Assembly (NCBI GenBank): GCA_947623855.1
Contig: CANQHW010000062.1
Span: forward strand, 1 to 6,759
Direction of reading: 5' to 3'
DNA length: 6,759 nt
DNA from: an uncultured Bacilli bacterium
GTDB lineage: Bacteria; Bacillota_I; Bacilli_A; RF39; UBA660
Numbering within the stretch: the first letter of the stretch is position 1; each line of letters starts with the position of its first letter. The position numbers were made by a program, and so were the translations under genes. Of this stretch, positions 5,197 through 6,759 are shown in pieces. The notes beneath the pieces were generated by a model. The model was given only the letters and a program-made list of their open reading frames with translations. It made no database searches and was not told the origin of the DNA.

Positions 5197-5474
5197 TTTT
5201 TACCATTAAGAAAGCTACATACATCACATAATAAATCCATCGTTGCATATAGCTTTATTTTGGTTTCTTTACTATATATATCATTAGAATTAATTATATA
5301 ATCTATTCTATCTTTTCCTACATATGATAATAAATAATTAGGGTTATTATCAATGATGTCAGTAAATTCATCTTTTAATTCTTTATCTTCTTTATAAAGA
5401 TGTTCGAATTGAGTTCGATTATATTTTTTATTATAATTTAAAATTTTTTCTATTAATTTCTCTTTAGTAATCAT
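5193..5474 (-). CDS. hypothetical 93-residue protein
   Basis: Not recognised. ATG 5474 is preceded by AGGAGG (5484-5479), a strong ribosome site, which supports a real gene. The protein is soluble, predicted mainly helical, and rich in Lys, Asp, Glu, Asn and Tyr. It has no signal peptide, membrane segment or enzymatic motif I can see; CDVC (84-87) is the only cysteine pair. It is transcribed divergently from the XRE regulator across a 77-nt gap and converges with the HNH gene, overlapping it by 4 nt at the stop codons. Being a lone small gene next to a regulator at a phage end, it may be a cargo (moron) gene expressed from the prophage, but this is inference from position only. Confidence 0.7.
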   Translation of the reverse strand: MITKEKLIEKILNYNKKYNRTQFEHLYKEDKELKDEFTDIIDNNPNYLLSYVGKDRIDYIINSNDIYSKETKIKLYATMDLLCDVCSFLNGKN

Positions 5475-5502
5475 AACTCCTCCTATATAGGCTTATCACG
5501 CT

Positions 5503-5551
5503 TTGGTCAATAGTTTAATAAAATCGTATCATAATATTAGTAGGTGATACG
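5503..5551 (+). promoter_or_regulatory. XRE gene promoter with overlapping dyad (likely operator)
   Basis: TTGGTC (5503-5508) and TATCAT (5527-5532) are 18 nt apart. A perfect inverted repeat CGTATCA/TGATACG (5525-5531 and 5545-5551) covers this -10 box on the left and the ribosome site (AGGTGAT, 5542-5548) on the right, 13 nt apart. Binding of the dimeric XRE protein would block its own promoter. In RNA, the same repeat could hide the ribosome site if transcription starts upstream. Confidence 0.45.
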
Positions 5552-5800
5552 ATGAAACTAAGTGTTATTTTTGGAAAAAACATAAAATACCATCGTTATT
5601 TAAAAGGGTATTCCCAAGAACATTTAGCTGAATTACTAAACAGTAGTACCAGTTATGTTAGCAGATTAGAATGTGGTAAAATTAATACAACTTTTGACTC
5701 TATTTCTAAAATAGCAGATATCTTAAGCATTAAACCTAATGAGCTATTTATAGAACGCGATTTTAACAATATGCCAACACGGATAAGCGACTTGAAATAA
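5552..5800 (+). CDS. XRE/Cro-like HTH transcriptional regulator
   Basis: An 82-residue single-domain DNA-binding protein. The HTH_3 domain spans residues about 8-66: GKNIKYHRYLKGYSQEHLAELL (8-29) gives helices 1-2, STSYVSRLECGK (32-43) the recognition helix and its end, and ADILSIKPNELF the last helix. There is no peptidase or ligand domain, so it acts as a simple dimeric repressor or activator rather than a LexA/CI-type self-cleaving one. AGGTGAT (5542-5548) lies 3 nt before ATG 5552. The upstream dyad suggests autoregulation, perhaps also of the divergent 93-residue gene. The gene ends in its own terminator. Confidence 0.9.
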   Translation: MKLSVIFGKNIKYHRYLKGYSQEHLAELLNSSTSYVSRLECGKINTTFDSISKIADILSIKPNELFIERDFNNMPTRISDLK

Positions 5801-5822
5801 CATAAAGTTATTTCGTTTTTTT
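5794..5822 (+). terminator. terminator of the XRE gene
   Basis: GAAATAAC (5794-5801) pairs perfectly with GTTATTTC (5807-5814), loop ATAAA, followed by G and seven Ts. The XRE stop codon TAA (5798-5800) lies inside the 5' arm. Confidence 0.8.
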
Positions 5823-5856
5823 ATTATACCACATATTTAATAATATAAAAAAGTAT

Positions 5857-5885
5857 AAAAAAAGAAGTCAGTTTTCACTGACTCC
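5857..5885 (-). terminator. GAAA-loop terminator of the lysis operon
   Basis: On the - strand GGAGTCAGT (5885-5877) pairs with ACTGACTTC (5872-5864) through nine pairs including one G-T, with a GAAA tetraloop, followed by seven Ts (5863-5857). It lies about 80 nt beyond the endolysin stop codon. Confidence 0.85.
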
Positions 5886-5888
5886 ATA

Positions 5889-5927
5889 AAAAAATGCGCA
5901 GTTTTTTAAAAATATTGAGCATTTTTT
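5889..5927. terminator. possible second hairpin downstream of the endolysin
   Basis: AAAAAATGC (5889-5897) pairs with GCATTTTTT (5919-5927) across a 21-nt loop, with T-runs on both strands. It is weaker than the neighbouring GAAA-loop hairpin but could act in tandem with it. Confidence 0.4.
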
Positions 5928-5975
5928 ATTTTATAATACATAACTTTTTGAAAATATTGAGTATTTTTTATTTTA
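5909..5975. repeat. 25-bp near-perfect direct repeat at the endolysin 3' end
   Basis: Positions 5909-5933 and 5951-5975 are identical except for one C/T difference at 5920/5962, at a 42-bp offset. The right copy contains the endolysin stop codon (5968-5970) and its last two codons; the left copy is a non-coding duplicate. Confidence 0.75.
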
Positions 5976-6627
5976 CTATGTAATCTTTACTAGCATATCC
6001 TTCGATGGTTATGTTAGTATCTTTAGCACGGATTTTGTAGAAGTTTCCTTCTTCACCTAGTATTTCTACTTCAGTATTATTTGCAAGAGTTCCTACTCTA
6101 TCATGAGCGGTACTAGGTTCATATCTAACATTTAATACACCCTCAACGTTTACTTTCCCTTTAGGGTTAGTAGGTGTATCAACGTGTACTTTTAAATTGT
6201 ATTTTTTAGTGCCTTCGCCGATTTCTTGGTCTGAATATACTTCTAGCACTTCAATAGGGTCAACGTCTGTTTTAGTAGGCGATTTTTGATAAGCGCTCAT
6301 ACTAGACCAGATACTTAAATGTAAATGGTTCCCAGCGCTAGTACCAGTATTCCCCATGTTACCTACTTGCTCGCCCATCTTAACATTTTGTCCTTTTTTA
6401 ACAGTTATTTTTGATAAGTGAGCATAATTTGATACCATGCCATTAGTATGTTTAACATAAACAACGTTGCCGCTTCCTGTTTCTTTTCCGGCAAATGTAA
6501 CAACTCCGTCAGCTATACTATAAACAGGAACATTTGCACCGCCATGAGCATTGCTCCACCCAAAGTCAAGACATTTACCTTGGTGGTGATATTGTGTTAT
6601 TGCTATAAATTGTAATGGATATTTCAT
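5968..6627 (-). CDS. phage-type endolysin: M23 (LytM) peptidase with SH3 domain
   Basis: A 219-residue peptidoglycan hydrolase. Residues about 10-125 are an M23 zinc metallopeptidase domain. HHQGKCLDFGW (14-24) gives ligands His15 (or His14) and Asp21, YAHLS gives His70, and GNHLHLS (99-105) gives catalytic His101 and ligand His103. All expected active-site residues are present; the predicted reaction is cleavage of peptide bonds in stem or cross-bridge peptides. A short linker leads to a bacterial SH3 domain (about 159-218, GVLNVRYEPS...YKIRA...EGYASKDYI) for wall binding. There is no signal peptide, so it needs a holin or lysis of the membrane for export, as phage lysins do. ATG 6627 has GGAGAG (6641-6636) 8 nt upstream, and a holin-like gene ends just before it. 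The base composition is less extreme than in the metabolic genes, consistent with transfer. A host autolysin is less likely given the lack of a signal peptide. Confidence 0.88.
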   Translation of the reverse strand: MKYPLQFIAITQYHHQGKCLDFGWSNAHGGANVPVYSIADGVVTFAGKETGSGNVVYVKHTNGMVSNYAHLSKITVKKGQNVKMGEQVGNMGNTGTSAGNHLHLSIWSSMSAYQKSPTKTDVDPIEVLEVYSDQEIGEGTKKYNLKVHVDTPTNPKGKVNVEGVLNVRYEPSTAHDRVGTLANNTEVEILGEEGNFYKIRAKDTNITIEGYASKDYIVK

Positions 6628-6632
6628 ATAAT

Positions 6633-6759
6633 CTACTCTCCTTTTTCTATATTTTTTTTATAATTTGTATTTGATATCATTAATACCGAACCTAAAAATG
6701 CGTCAAACGCAGTCATTATTGTAATGACTATATCTGTATTAGCATAATTGAAACATTTT
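6633..6759 (-). CDS. C-terminal part of a small holin-like membrane protein (runs off the window)
   Basis: The - strand frame is open from the right edge to TAG 6635-6633, giving 41 residues. They include a hydrophobic stretch DIVITIMTAFDAFLGSVLMI followed by a charged tail SNTNYKKNIEKGE. It stops 5 nt before the endolysin start, and the endolysin ribosome site lies in its last codons, so the two are in one operon and probably translationally coupled. Position directly upstream of an export-signal-less endolysin plus a membrane helix with a charged tail fit a holin or a holin-associated phage protein. The beginning of the gene is outside the window, and I do not recognise a named family. Confidence 0.6.
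   Translation of the reverse strand, partial: KCFNYANTDIVITIMTAFDAFLGSVLMISNTNYKKNIEKGE

Noticed and set aside
1..6759. Use of genetic code 4 (TGA as tryptophan)
   Set aside because: murT and the DHH gene end naturally at TGA, no internal TGA is needed, and the tryptophans checked in MurT and the DHH protein are encoded by TGG.

Overview
The window is very AT-rich DNA with closely packed genes, good Shine-Dalgarno sites, and TGA working as a stop codon (murT and the DHH gene both end in TGA). Gene content (MurT/GatD, acetate kinase, NrnA-type DHH phosphoesterase) points to a low-GC Bacillota-type bacterium that still makes peptidoglycan, plausibly an uncultured gut Bacilli/Mollicutes-like lineage. 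The lineage is an inference; no rRNA or other marker is present.

Positions 1-339 hold no long gene. They do hold a compact arrangement that resembles a type I toxin-antitoxin or antisense-RNA locus: a 25-codon single-helix hydrophobic ORF on the + strand (121-198), then three hairpins (196-270). The hairpins can be read from the - strand by a good promoter (-10 at 287-292, -35 at 311-316). A + strand terminator (243-275) and a - strand terminator (196-220) make the two transcripts overlap convergently.

Positions 367-2375 are a two-gene + strand operon, murT-gatD, joined by an ATGA overlap. The pair is normally the lipid II isoglutaminyl synthase. Here the GatD partner lacks the catalytic cysteine (Gly94) and the catalytic histidine (Leu179), and MurT has several altered family motifs. 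This looks like a pair that lost glutaminase activity or took on another role. A shared hairpin terminator (2377-2402) separates it from the convergent - strand operon ackA-nrnA (4563-2390). The nrnA-like gene has no ATG, GTG or TTG at its true 5' end: a strong Shine-Dalgarno site sits 6 nt before an ATA codon at 3349, which restores the complete N-terminal DHH motif.

From about 4690 to the right edge the window looks like one end of a prophage or its remnant: a phage-type HNH nuclease (+), an unknown 93-residue protein (-), an XRE/Cro-like regulator (+) with a dyad over its promoter and ribosome site, and a - strand lysis module (holin-like C-terminal fragment, then an M23 plus SH3 endolysin) that ends at a GAAA-loop terminator. 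No integrase and no duplicated attachment core are visible inside the window. The stretch 4690-4884 has short direct repeats and hairpins and is the probable junction zone.
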